Assembly (NCBI GenBank): GCA_013399695.1
Contig: VXAU01000779.1
Coordinates: 73,886-137,885 of the forward strand
Direction: 5' to 3'
From: Formicarius rufipectus
Taxonomy: Eukaryota; Chordata; Aves; Passeriformes; Formicariidae
Length of the DNA: 64,000 nt
The position numbers and the translations under genes were made by a program. Shown here piece after piece: positions 24,511-36,080 of this stretch. The notes under the pieces were generated by a model, which ran no database searches, had not been told where the DNA came from, and saw only the letters and a program-made list of their open reading frames with translations. Position 1 is the first letter of the stretch, and the number at the start of each line of letters is the position of its first letter.

Positions 24511-25265
24511 TGTCCTGGTTGTAGTAGCCAGGGCCAGTTTGTCACTGTGTGGATGTGTCCAGGACTGTGTATTTTACACCCTCTGTGTTATTTCTCATGA
24601 ACTGCTCCCCATGGCCCATTGGCAGCAGCTGCCCAGGGCACACCCCTCCCCTCAGGGGACAAGCTGGGGGTTTAGGAACTTCTCTGGGATAAGGAAGTGT
24701 TCCTGTCCCCACAACAATGACTCAGGTGTGAGAACTCCCCTCCAGGGAGCCAACCAGCACCTTCACCCCCACCTGAGGGGTCGTGTCTGCTCAGGGGCCA
24801 GCAGGGATGCCAAAAATATGCCAGAATTGATCTCACAAAGTAAATAACCCACTGTGAAACTCTCCACCATGGAGGAGGGACTGGGCGTTTCCATCTGAGC
24901 CCAAGCAGAGAGAAGTTGGGGTTTTGGGACTGGTGGCACCACTGGTGGGATCCAGAGGAAGAGCAGAGCCTCAACAGGACTGAGACTGCCACTCTGGACC
25001 AGCCTGACCATCATCCTCACCAGAAGGTTCTTTCTTTCACTCTGCACTCAGAGGGCCCACGTGGTGCTCAGCACAGGGGTTGGTGAGATCCATTCTGCTC
25101 GTGCCCCCCTGGGCTGGGCTGCACAGCTGGTTTTGTGGGTCAAATGGATTTTCCTTCTGTATCAGTGTATTTATTGTGATCTTTTTATTAAATTGTCATT
25201 CTGACTTGCAATCTCATTCTGAGTTGGATTCATTTCTCCTGCCGGTTTACCTTCACACCAGCTCA
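24511..25265 (+). mobile_element. solo LTR inserted in a CR1
   Basis: A 755-bp element with TGTCCTGG at the left end and CCAGCTCA at the right, giving imperfect inverted termini of the TG...CA type. A second copy with matching ends lies at 32302-32981. ATTAAA at 25187-25192 is the likely poly(A) signal and suggests plus orientation. There is no primer-binding site or viral gene, so it is a solo LTR left by recombination. Flanking GTTCT/GTGCT is the target duplication. The 127-codon frame over the left part (24464-24847) and the minus frames are not genes. Confidence 0.85.
25187..25192 (+). promoter_or_regulatory. likely LTR poly(A) signal
   Basis: ATTAAA, 73 bases before the LTR 3' end, in an AT-rich stretch shared with the second copy (32903-32908). 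Confidence 0.5.
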
Positions 25266-25480
25266 GTGCTGTGCCCACTGCCCTGGGGAGTCTGTTCAGT
25301 GCCCACCACCCTCTGGAGGAAGAACCTTTTCCTGAGATCCCACCTGACCCTGCCCTGACACAACTGCAGCCATTCCCTGGGTGCTGTGCCTGCTCACACA
25401 GAGCAGAGATCAGTGCCTGCCCCTCCTGAGGAAGTTGTAAACTGCAATGGGGTCTCCCCTGATTGTTGGTCCTCAACTTG
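25266..25480 (-). mobile_element. CR1 LINE, second half of the split copy
   Basis: Starts with the right target-site copy GTGCT. Minus-strand CR1 markers follow: CCACTGCCCTGGGGAG, TTCAGTGCCCACCACCCTCT, GAGATCAGTGCCTGCCCC and GGAAGTTGTAAACTGC. The match fades after about 25480. Confidence 0.92.
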
Positions 25481-28400
25481 GCAGTATTGCATTACTGTAC
25501 AACAGGAGCTGTGTGTAAACGATGTCTTTGAATATTCCAGGCAGAAGAATGAAATAATTTCAAGAAACATGCAATTAGTCCAAAAATATTATACGCATCA
25601 GTGTTTAAAAAGAATTTGCAAGTGAAACATTTTGTTCATTATAGTATATGGCTGAAAACTGTTCTGCACCAAAAACTCTAGATTAAAGCTCATTGACTTA
25701 AAATGTAGGAAAATAGGAAGTAGACAAAGATAATGCAATTTTTTAACTTTTAAATATACTTGTGCTTCTGCAACATCTCCTCCCATACTCTGCATTCTGA
25801 CACCCACCTCAAAATAACCTTCCTGACTTTATAACATTGATTATCTTAAGTATAATTAAAAACAAACAAACAAACACATATCCTGCAAAACAAATGCTTA
25901 CAAATCTCCAAGATCCCTGATGATCTAAAAATCATAATAGTAAAGCTCATAAATCTGTAACATTTAGGAAAAAAAAACATAGGTACTTTTTAGGTGCTCA
26001 TAGCAAGGATATTTAAAGCAAGAATTATCATTTCAAAAATTCTAACCAATGAGATAAAAACATGAAAATACATTAATTTGAATTTAATGTGTAGGGGATG
26101 TTCACTTTTGTATCAAACACCAGCACTTCAAACTGAATTTCTGAAATTTTGTGGTTGTCTTCAGAATTCAGTACTGAAGAACGATAATGTATCAATACTT
26201 TGGTTGAAGTTAAACCAGATTCAGGTAATTAGAATACTCAGGTTAGGACAGTGATTTCAATATTGTCAAATATTATTATTTTTCCCAGCTTTGCAGCTGT
26301 AAACAACTCATCCTGCATCTATGGGATGATAGATTCACTTCTTAAAATTGCTATATTTTGCACCCTGTCCTCTGAGTTATGATGATAAAGGGTAGTGGTG
26401 AGGGAAGGAAATAAAAAGACATGTCATCGTGTCATGGTAATACATATTGGTATGTTCCAGACTGAATGACTAAGCTGTTGCTAAAATATCTTTCAAAATT
26501 GTACAAATGAGCAAACCAACTCCTTCCTGCTTTGTCGGTAGGATGCATTTCAGTGATGAAACAGAGCTGTTAGTTATTTTGTTTAACATCTACATGCCCA
26601 TGATCTCCTAGACAGACATCTTCTTTCATCTGTTAAGAAATCCTTGATTCTGGTCAACTGTTTTTCACTCTGCAGCCAAGTAGAAGCCCTAAAAAAGAAC
26701 ATTAGGTGGAGATAATCAATTCGCAGGCTGTGCACATACTTGAAAAAGACACTCTTCACCACAAAAACTCAGCTAGAATATTTATGAAATAGCAAACGCT
26801 GTTGCCATGCTCAAGTAGGTTTCCTTCTAATGCTCAGTAATCCCTGAATCACACTTGGATTGTCAGATCCAGCAAGCTAAGAGCATATAGAGGGCTTGAA
26901 GAATGTCCTCCCCGTGTCTCAGCTGTTTAAGTTTGGTGTCGTGGTGCTCAGAGTGAGAGAAACCACACATGACTTCTCTGGTTTTCTGTGAGATATGGGT
27001 AATTTTCTTCTGTTTGCACTCATGGGTCCAAAGGGAGCCACTCTGCTTCTCAGAGGTGGTTTATTTATTTATGCCTGTCATTTCCAACAGGCATGTTAGG
27101 CATCCTGATTTTCTTCTATAAGGCAATGTTCTTTTTCTTGACTTGCTGCTGTCTCCATCATGCCAAAATTGGCATCATTGCTCACTCATTTAAACAGCTT
27201 CCTCTACTATTTGCTCCAGTGACCTTTTCCCTGCAGCTCTCTCTTAGTTCAGTCTCTATAAGAATCAACCACAAGCTGCTTGCCCTTTCTTACTCCTAAA
27301 GCTGTAAAACAAGCAAGTGAACCTCACACTTGTCATTCAGATCATAAAAGTGTGAATAAGGCTTGGGGAGAAAAAAATAAAAATAAAAGAAATGATAAGA
27401 GCTTGGCCTTAGAGAAGAAGGGTCTTGGGCTGAGGATATTCATGTTCATCTCTCTCAGACCTGAAATTTATTAGAGATGAAAAAAAAAAAAAAAAAGGGA
27501 TCTTTAATGTCCCTGAGTAGCTCTTGTGATATATGAAGACAGTTTCCCTTAAATGATGCTGTAATGCTCAATTCCCACATGAAACATCCAAAAACCTGAG
27601 TTCCAACTTGTCAGAAAGGTGACTGTAACAGACACTTTAGAGCTCTGTGTAACAGGCAACAGAGACAAAGATGAGGGATGCCAGAAATAAACTTTCAGTA
27701 GGTGACTTTGGCAAATAGGGGTGGCTGCACAGAAGCCTAAATGAGTTCCATGTGGGTGTGGGAATATTCAGAACAGGATAGATACCCATTGTTGGCCTGA
27801 CATTGAGGGAGTCAGAGCATGTTTTGCTGAGCATGGAGGCAGATCTAGAAGTACTGTTGGTCATAATAATGTATTTTCCAGAGAAACCCCTTGAAGACGA
27901 CAAGATTTGTCAGAGGAGACATCCCGTCTCTCATTTTCCCTTTGAACTGATACAGGTCAAAACCTGCAGTTACAAGCTAGGGTTTGGAACAGAGGTAGGG
28001 ATCTGCATCCTATTGTAGGGACAGAGTAAAGCAGTCCTGGGGCTACAACAAGATTTTGTGACCCTTGGCGTTAGGGAAATGGGATATCAACTTTTAATAT
28101 TCTTCAGACATTTTAAGAATTTAGCATAGGTCAATCACTGGATTAAAACCTGAGAATACAGTTCTGTTTCTTCCCAGACGAGTGGAGATGACTAAATTCC
28201 TCTTCTGCACTCATCCTCTCATCCTAGATCTTCTATCAGGACACAGCTCGCAGCAGCACTTTAGCAGAAAGAACATGGTACTTAAGAGATGATTGTCTCT
28301 CCTAATGCATTTAGTCATCTCCCACCAGAGGTAATTGAGCTAAGATGAGTCCCAGCTGCTGGAGGAGTCTGCACCACGGGGCCTGAGGCAAGACTGTGCT

Positions 28401-28664
28401 CTCGCTGCCGGCAGCACCCAGGTTTAATTTGAGCGTGTCTGTCTGTCTGCTGGTGGGTATATAACCAAAGATTTAGTTTTCATGGTAGGTGGAAGAGCTC
28501 TGGCTCAAGCATGACTGAAACTCTGAGGGTGTCCGACATAGCACAGGTGCAGCACAACTCCTTTAGAAGCTGACTTTGTGGAAGCTTGTACATCTTAATC
28601 TCTTCCAGTCTGAAACAGGTATTCAGATATTTCATAAGTGCACAACATATGTGAAAGTGGATAC
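25481..28664. other. AT-rich non-coding DNA, no gene seen
   Basis: About 3.2 kb. A short AAAC tract lies at about 25858-25876 and an A-run of 17-18 at about 27479-27496. Frames up to 88 codons lack domain-like pattern. No repeat family was recognised. Confidence 0.5.
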
Positions 28665-28876
28665 CACAGAATCATAGAGTGATTTGGGTTGGAAAGGACC
28701 TTAAAGCTCACCCCATCCCACCCCCTGCCATGGACAGGGACACCTTCCACCAGCCCAGGTTGCTCCAAGTCCTGTCCAACCTGGCCTTGGACACTTCCAG
28801 GGATGGGGTAGCCACAGATTCTCTGGGCAAACTGTGCCAGGGCTGCCCACCCTCACAGGGAACAATTTCTTCCTAT
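28665..28876 (-). mobile_element. CR1 LINE fragment, 3' end
   Basis: Begins with the reversed CR1 terminus (CAGAATCATAGAGTG), then TTGGGTTGGAAAGGACCTTA and CCTGCCATGGACAGGGACAC. CTGGCCTTGGACACTTCCAG and the ACAATTTCTTCCTAT break point follow. A well-preserved 5'-truncated copy of about 212 bp. Overlapping 75- and 104-codon frames are by-products. Confidence 0.95.
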
Positions 28877-29198
28877 AGGCAAATAGGACCCACTGTTTCC
28901 CAATGAAACATGGATCCATGTTTGTGGATTTTGTAAAGGTGAAATTGTAATTTCTGATGAGTCCATCAACTGACTTATATCTTGGTAGCAGAAGAACATG
29001 GGACATCTCATTCAATTTTTCCCTTAGAGAAACCTGCCTTGCACCTGCAGTTTTCCTTTCAGTGCAGTTTTCCTTTCAATGCAGCCTGTGTGTTTACAAA
29101 ACATAAACAAAAACATTCTATTTCCTTGAGCAGAAATTTTTACGCAGGAAGAAGGAATCTTTTACAAGCAAACTTAACTGAGATCTCCTCTTATCACA
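28877..29198. other. non-coding DNA between two CR1 pieces
   Basis: A 16-17 base unit near TGCAGTTTTCCTTTCA is repeated twice in tandem at about 29048-29081. Nothing else was recognised. Confidence 0.5.
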
Positions 29199-29270
29199 AC
29201 AGAATCATTCAGGTTGAAAAAGGGCCCTAATGCCATTGAGTCAAAATGTAATTTTGGTCAGACTTAATGC
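29199..29270 (-). mobile_element. short CR1 3'-end relic
   Basis: AACAGAATCATTCAGGTTGA, then AAGGGCCCTAATGCCATTGA, follows the start of a reversed CR1 3' end. The match fades by about 29270. Short and diverged. Confidence 0.5.
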
Positions 29271-30015
29271 ACTTAAGGCCTTTTCAGCATAAATGACTCT
29301 TGGTTTCTATGACACTATGAATTCAGCCTGTGCACGTGCATTGCACTAGACCAGAAATGTCCCAGATTGTCCCTCCCAAAATGTTAGGCATGACAATTTA
29401 AAACAGTAGAATGATCTAGACAGATGGGATTTTATGTTTGAAGGATCTTGGCTTGCTTTCTTACAAAATCAACAGGCACAGTCATTGGCAGTGGGTCACC
29501 CTGACATTTCCTCTTCCAGGCAATGTATCTCTAGAGCAAAACTTAAGCTTACCAGCTTTTAGAATGTACTTTTAAAAGCCAGAAAATTGCTTTCATTATC
29601 TCTAAATAGCACGGAAAACTTGCTTTAACAGTAGCTAGCCTGAGTGTCCTTTTGTTTAATCAGGCTTTGCAAGAGAAACAGAAGAGCAGCCTGGGAATGC
29701 AGTACATTACTTAGCATTATGAAAACCGCAGCAAAATCCTCACAAAACCTGTGATTATCTTGTTCTTTATATTTCTCATTGTACAGGTAGATACACTGCA
29801 TGAATACACTTTACAGGTGCTTTCAGCATTAAATCAGAGCAAAAAACTAAAATGTTGTAACCACAGGAAATGAGTAAAACACAAATAAGTAACACCTGTT
29901 TGTCAATACAGTATTAAATTGCCAAACATCAGATAGTTGAAAATTTTCAGCAAAGGACAGAAGGGAATCAGGTATTCCTGATTTCCCACATTGCTAAATA
30001 ACAGAGAAAGAAAGG

Positions 30016-30039
30016 AAAAAAAAAAAAAAAAAAAAAAAA
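30016..30039. repeat. A24 homopolymer
   Basis: 24 uninterrupted A, followed by a GC-rich GCCGGGGAGGGG patch. Confidence 0.95.
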
Positions 30040-31070
30040 GCCGGGGAGGGGAAGGCAAAAGGAAGAAAAAGGATGTTTTCCATCTTTAATTTTCAGAATT
30101 CATTAAAACCTTTGGAAATTACTCTGGGCTAGACCCACAACCTGTGTCAAGTGATCTGTCATCAGCATATGTGCTTACAAAGTTTGACTTAGTTTTTGTG
30201 CCTGCATACAAAGCTACTGTGACTTCAAATTCTCAAACTGTGAAATTGTAATCCAAGATTTGTATGGATTTTTTATCATTGTAAATTTAAATTAAACCTT
30301 TATGTGTAACACCGTGGACACCCATATCTGCTATCCTGTCTTGAGCAAATGCAAACAATTTTCTGACAGATTTGCAAAGGAATCATAGAGCAGTATTCCT
30401 TCAAGATTCTTTCTAGAAAGGAAGGTACATTATGTAAATTTTTACTTCTGATTCATGGCTTAAATGCATATGTGAGCAGTTTATTACCACGGTTAATTTT
30501 CATTATTTTTTACTATTGAACTTCAAACAAGTAAACCTACTGGTATTGGCTTTACTGCCCTAAAGCTAATTTATGAATCAGGTTTTCTATTTGTTACAAA
30601 CTACTAAAAATTAAACATGAGACTAATGTGGAACATGGTATTGGAAAACCCTCTTTCAATGCAAAAGGGCTTATTACGTTTGTGGTAGAGTGCAAACACC
30701 CAGTGACAAATGGACTCTCCACAAATTCTGCACGAGTTATGCTGCATATACATGTTAATTCCCTCTATAATATTGTTTAATTTCTTTTTTTCATTTGGTG
30801 CCACAACCCTTATCTCTTAATTAAAGGATTATTGTGAGAATATTTTTTGCATTTCTGTCTGAAATTCATGCTACCTCTCTGCACATGAGGGATAACCTAA
30901 TTCTGAAGCGACCAGAAATACTCTCAGGTAAAAAAATAAACACGAAGTTTGGAGGGAGAGTTTTACACTATAACCTTTTGAAAACCATGACTTAACTAGA
31001 GGGACCAGAAGTAAAATCAAACCGTGACATACATGAAACTGCTAAGAGAAATTACATTTTATACATTGCC

Positions 31071-31093
31071 AAAAAAAAAAAAAAAAAAAAAAA
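31071..31093. repeat. A23 homopolymer
   Basis: 23 uninterrupted A in otherwise ordinary AT-rich DNA. Confidence 0.95.
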
Positions 31094-31629
31094 TCTGAGA
31101 AATTCAGGCTTGGATTAGACATTCACATGCAAAACAATTTGCACAGAACTTACATAATAAATGCACTGTTGTACTTCCAGAAAACAGGCAATAATTAATA
31201 ACATTTATAAGAAAGTGTCATCTGCAGGAAGATTTTCCTCTTACTATTTTTGGTGGGGTTTGTGTCTTCCATACACTCTTCTGTTATCAGCTGAGTTTGA
31301 AAAGAGGGTAAATTGGAAGATGGAGGTTGTGCTTTGTACAGATCTCCCATTTCAACGTTCCAGGTAGCTTCAAAGCCACTCTGTCTCCTGCATAGATTGA
31401 TCCATTCTCAGACAAAAAAAAGGGTTCTTGAAACAGCTTGTGTCTAAAAATGCAGGTCTGTATCTTATTAGCACCTTGAATCTCACACTTGAGATCTTTA
31501 CTTCTATTTATACTTTTATGCCTGTTGCTTTTGCACAAGTGTGTGGAAGTAGTTGGTAATGTCAGAATTTCACACCAAGGGAAATTGTCTTGGAATGACA
31601 TATAAGATCCTTTTTAAAGGCTTGTTATT

Positions 31630-31651
31630 TAAAAAAAAACAAAAACAAAAA

Positions 31652-31713
<62 letters not shown>

Positions 31714-31722
31714 TTTAAAGAG

Positions 31723-31780
<58 letters not shown>

Positions 31781-31789
31781 AGGTAAAAA
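31630..31789. repeat. very long double A-tract
   Basis: AAAAAC units lead into an A57 run (31653-31709). A 20-base T-rich spacer then reads TTTTTTTAAAGAGGTTTTTT, and an A50 run follows (31730-31779). The spacer T-runs can pair with the flanking A. The poly-Lys and poly-Phe frames over it are artefacts. Confidence 0.95.
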
Positions 31790-32301
31790 AAAAGCTGCCA
31801 TATTTGTATATGTTTTACTCCTTCTGCTTTTGAGGTGCTATCTAAAGAACTTATTAGCAGTCTGCTCTGAGGACAGGTGAGGGAAGAAGCCTGCTGTTGA
31901 CAACACTCATAAAACAGAGGTGACATATAAATGTGTGTACCACAAAATAGGGCTTGCATTCAGTCTAAATAGGGCTTGCATTCAGTCTCTTACATGCATA
32001 TCACTGTATTAAAATGTTTGAGGGGAAATTGTAATATATTACACCTTTAAACTTCTAAAATTTTCCTGAGTGTTACTATCTACGGTAGGAGAGATTAACA
32101 TTTTTAATTTTGCCATTTATACAGTTGCAAGTCTATCCTTTGGCATATATACCGAATCAATTCTAAGCTATAAATTCCCCTGAGGAGTACTATACTTAAA
32201 AACTGTAGAAACAAAGGATGTTCAGCATCACCAGCAGAAATGCTGCAGAAGAAAAGATTTTTGTAACAACATCTTGCACATAGAAGTCAACTTTTTCATA
32301 A
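31790..32301. other. non-coding DNA
   Basis: Contains the 22-bp tandem duplication entered separately. Otherwise AT-rich and unrecognised. Confidence 0.5.
31945..31988. repeat. exact 22-bp tandem duplication
   Basis: A unit starting AAATAGGGCTTGC and ending TTCAGTCT occurs at 31945-31966 and again at 31967-31988 without change. Confidence 0.95.
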
Positions 32302-32981
32302 TGTCCTGGTTGTAGTAGCCAGGCTCAGTTTGTCACTGGGTGGGTGTGGATTCTAAACCCTCTATGTCATGATTCTCATGAGCTGCTCCCCATGGCCCAT
32401 TGTCAGCAGCTGCCCAGGGCACACCCCACCCCTCAGGCTACAAACTTGGTGTTTAGGAACTTCTGTGGGATAAGGACGTTTTCCTGCCTTCACACCCACT
32501 TGAAAGTCATGTCTGCTCAGGGGCCAGCAGGGATGCCAAAAATATGTCATTGTTCACCTCACAGAGTAAATTGCCCACTGTGAAACTCTCCACCCTGGGG
32601 GAGGGACTGGGCGTTCCCATCAGAGCCCAAGCTTGGGGTTTGGGGTCTGGGATCTCTCTTCAGATTCAGACGAGAAGCAGGACCTCAACCAGACTGAGAC
32701 TGCCATCAGACTGCAACCATCATTTTCATCAGCAAGTTTCTTCCTTTCCTTTATGCTTTGAATTCAGGGGGCCATGTGGTGCTCAGCACAGGGGTTGGTG
32801 AGCTCCATTCTGCTCGTGCCCCACTGTGCTGGGCTGCACAGCTAGTTTTTGTGGCATGAAAAAGAAAATTTCCTTCAGTATCAGTGTATTTTGTGATCTT
32901 TTATTAAATTGTTCTTCTGACTTGCAATCTCATTCTGAGTTGGATTCATTTCTCCTGCCAGTTTAACTCTAAACCAGCACA
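32302..32981 (+). mobile_element. solo LTR, same family as 24511-25265
   Basis: A 680-bp copy with TGTCCTGGTTGTAGTAGCCA at the left end and AAACCAGCACA at the right. It stays collinear with the first copy (shared GCAGCTGCCCAGGGCACACC, GTGAAACTCTCCACC and GTGGTGCTCAGCACAGGGG). It lacks about 45 bp near the middle of U3 that the first copy has. ATTAAA lies at 32903-32908. No clear target duplication was found (CATAA on the left, CACTT on the right), so the outer limits may be off by a few bases. Confidence 0.82.
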
Positions 32982-34389
32982 CACTTTTTAAATAAAAAGT
33001 AACTATACTGAGACACCAAAAGGAATGGAAGTTACTAGACAGGAGAAATGGACTTACTGCTCTGCATGGTGAATTTGGCCTGAAGTATGGTATTACGTAA
33101 TTAAATAAATGAATCAAGCAAGGTTGATGAGACACCAATAAATTAATGCATGGGAATGACTGAAAGAATTTAGACTTCACATCTGAAAAACGATGGAGAG
33201 AAGGTAAATCTTGTCATCACAAGTAGCCGATGATAAATCAAAAATCAAGTCTCAGAATGTACTAAGGGATATTGACTTTGAAGGAGGGAAATAAAGCCTT
33301 TCGGAGGTGTTTTGTGGCAGTGCTTAAGTGAAGTTGCTGAGCAGTTCTTTTCACTGCAGTCATCGGGACATATAAGGAAAGTTGAGTCTGTCCCAGACAA
33401 AGAGCCAGCTGCCTTCTCTGCTTCCTTGAGTTTTCCTAACAACCTTGGGTAGAAAGCCAGAAGTAACAGAGTGCTTCCTTGTTGCACATTCATTAAATTA
33501 GCATGCACTTAAAATCATGCTGGATTGCTGGATTGTGCATAGTAAAATACTATTTTATAACTTTATAACACAGAAGAAATTAGTTTGTTCTTTTACCATG
33601 TATATGTCAGTATTTCTATGTCATGGGCTTTATTCCATGTAGTTTATTTTTTAAAAGCAGATATGAAAGAATTGGAAAAATATGTAGTGATTATACTGAA
33701 AATGTCAAAGGAAAGCCTGTTTACACCAGGAAAACAGAACAAAACCAAGAAAAAAAGCCTTTCTGCATTTGTCCTGATAAGCTGGATACAACTGGGACAT
33801 ATTGTGGTAGCCCCCTTTCATACTACTCTATTTAATGTCATTATTTAGATAGTTTGATTATACGTACTTAGTTTGTTTTGTGGAAAGAGGATGAGAAGTC
33901 CTAAATAATGTTTGCATTTATGCTTGGAGAGGAAGGAAGAACCTTACCCTGTCCTCTAAATTACACCTGCAAGACAGATACTGTGCTCTGGGGGTAGTTA
34001 ATGAAGAGATTGATGGATAAGGTCCAGCAGAAGCCAATCAGGCAAAGCTGCTGCAGCCACCCACCTGCAGAAAAATATGCATAAACTATTTGTTATTGGG
34101 GATTTCTAACTGGGAGGCACCAAAACACCCATTTGTCATGCAGACAATTTTCTCTAGGGAAGTTTTCTGCCTACCAGAATGTTGATGATTCCTACAGATC
34201 TGCTCCTAATATTCCACTTAGGGTTCAAAAATAATGTAACAAGTCAGTTTAGAACCATCTAAAGGGGCTGTATTTGAGTAATATTGAAAGGATGTGGAAC
34301 ACTGGTGGTCTACTCCATTCCAGTCAGAGTTAGGGTTAGAAACAGATGAGTGTGTGGCTAGTGTCAAAGCCAAGGTGTTGCCTCCTAGG
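32982..34389. other. AT-rich non-coding DNA, no gene seen
   Basis: Frames of 60-99 codons (for example 33245-33508 minus and 33585-33848 plus) show no domain-like pattern. No repeat family was recognised. Confidence 0.5.
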
Positions 34390-34589
34390 ATCATGGATCT
34401 GCCTTCGAGAAGCTGTTGGGAGCCAAGAGAATTCACCTGACCAAAGGGCAAGGAAGTCTTCCATGACTAGGTAGCCAGATTTGCACAGAGAACTTTAAAC
34501 AATAATTAATGGGAAAAGAACTGATGTTTTGGCAACAGAGAAGAGCCAGAGGCTGAGGATGTGCTGGGGACTAAGAGGGAAACACCTAT
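34390..34589 (+). mobile_element. possible upstream part of the CR1 at 34590
   Basis: GC and purine content change near 34390, and the block runs without a break into clear CR1 ORF2 sequence. It may be the region just before the endonuclease domain, but I could not place it against a remembered consensus. Confidence 0.35.
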
Positions 34590-35998
34590 GGAACTCATCA
34601 AGGAATTAGGAGTTGCTCCTCTAAAAGGGTTACATGGTCGATAACAGAGCTCAAATGCCTCTAAGCCAATGCACAGCACGGATAACAAGCAGGAACACCT
34701 GGAAGCTGGTGTGTGGATTGAAAGCTACAATCTAATTGCTGTCACAGAAACATGTTGGAGTGAATTGCCTGACTGAAAAAAAACCAAAATACCCACAATC
34801 AATGTCTATTAGCTGTTCAGAAAAGACTGGCAAGGAAGGAGGGGTTGCCCTCTATGTAAAGGACAATTTGACGTTCTTACTTCAACCTTAGAATGCATCA
34901 TGGTCACAGACTCTGATCCTGCTGGAGATCAGACACTGACACCTCCAGGGAAAGTGTCACAGCAAGATGTGAGTGGTCCAGGGGCTCTTGGAGAGTGTCA
35001 AGGATAGTTTGCTAATCCAGGTATTAGACAGTCCGAATAGAGGAGAAGCATTGCTAGACTTGTTCCTCATCAACATGGTAGAACTGATTAGGGAAGTCAG
35101 TGTTGGTGGAGACCTGTGCCACAATTACTATGGCTTGGTGTAATTCACAATCTTGAGGGATATGGGCCAGGGGAACAGGAAAGTCAGGAGACAGAATTTT
35201 ATAAGAATTCACTTTTATTGAAGTAACTAGTGGATAAGATTCCCTGGGAAACTGCCCTCAGTGACAAAGGGGACAAATCCAGCAGCACTTTATGGATGCT
35301 TTTCTCAAGTCCAAGAGCTCCCAATTCCAATATGAAGAAGTTTGGGTAACAGGAGCAGAAGAGCAGAATGGCTCAGTAACACATCCTGGTTAAACTAAAG
35401 TGTCAGAAAGAAATACCCAGGCAACAGAACCAGTGATGTTATATGGGAAAGAATATAGGGACACTACATGGATGTGTAGGGGTGGGGTTACGAAAGAAAG
35501 GAACAGCTGGAGTTAAATTTGGCAAGAGAAGTGAAGAATAATAAGAGTTTTTACAAGTATGTTGGCCAGAAAATTGATATTAAAAAAAATAAGGTAACTG
35601 CTCTTGGTAAATAAGACAGGAAAACTGGTGGCAACCAACACGGAGAACATCAAGGTACTTCGCAATGTTTTTTCCTTCACTTTTTAATAGTAATCTATCT
35701 TCCCACATTGCCCAAATCCAAGACAGAGACTGGAGGATTAAAGCCCCTCCCATCACAGGAGAAAATCAGGTTTGAGACCATCTGAGGAACTTGAACATAC
35801 ACAAACCCATGGAACCCGACAAGATGCACCCCAGAGTCCTGAGGGCGATGGCTGATGCAGCTGCCAAGACACTCTCCAGGACATCTGACAAGTGATGACA
35901 GTCAGATGATGTCTTTGTGACTGGAGAGAGGGAGAAACGATGCACCCATTCTTAAAAAGAGGAGAAAGGGGAACTCTGAGAAACACTGTCCTGTCTGA
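34590..35998 (+). pseudogene. decayed CR1 ORF2: endonuclease and start of reverse transcriptase
   Basis: Plus-strand remnant of CR1 ORF2, the protein that nicks DNA and copies CR1 RNA. The endonuclease start can be followed: GCTCAAATGCCTCTAAGCCA, AACAAGCAGGAACACCTGGA, then codons for an IAVTETCW-like stretch that includes the conserved Glu of the TETWW motif. A GGVALYVK-like stretch follows near 34843. The linker before the RT domain holds GAGTTAAATTTGGCAAGAGA and TTTTTACAAGTATGTTGG. RT domain 0 is recognisable at CAGGTTTGAGACCATCTGAG, TGCACCCCAGAGTCCTGAGG and CCCATTCTTAAAAAGAGGAG. The RT catalytic core is absent. Many stops and frame changes make it non-functional. Confidence 0.85.
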
Positions 35999-36080
35999 CC
36001 CACTTTTACACACCTTTTAAACACCTCCAGGGGTGGTGGCTCAGCCACTTCCCTGGGCAGCCAGTTCCACCTTGGAATAT
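35999..36080 (-). mobile_element. CR1 3' UTR piece, opposite orientation
   Basis: CACCTTTTAAACACCTCCAG, then TTCCCTGGGCAGCCAGTTCC, match a reversed CR1 3' UTR. Both its terminal octamers and its upstream part are missing. It directly abuts the plus-strand ORF2 remnant. Confidence 0.75.

Larger units (their letters stand above)
29271..31629. other. AT-rich non-coding DNA with A-runs
   Basis: About 2.4 kb. A-runs of 24 at 30016-30039 and 23 at 31071-31093. Minus frames at 30604-30804 and 31287-31601 have no recognisable domain. No repeat family was recognised. Confidence 0.5.

Noticed and set aside
24464..24847. 127-codon plus-strand frame
   Set aside because: It spans a CR1-LTR junction and has no counterpart in the second LTR copy.
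31553..31959. frames with long poly-Lys or poly-Phe
   Set aside because: They are translations of the A57/A50 tract.
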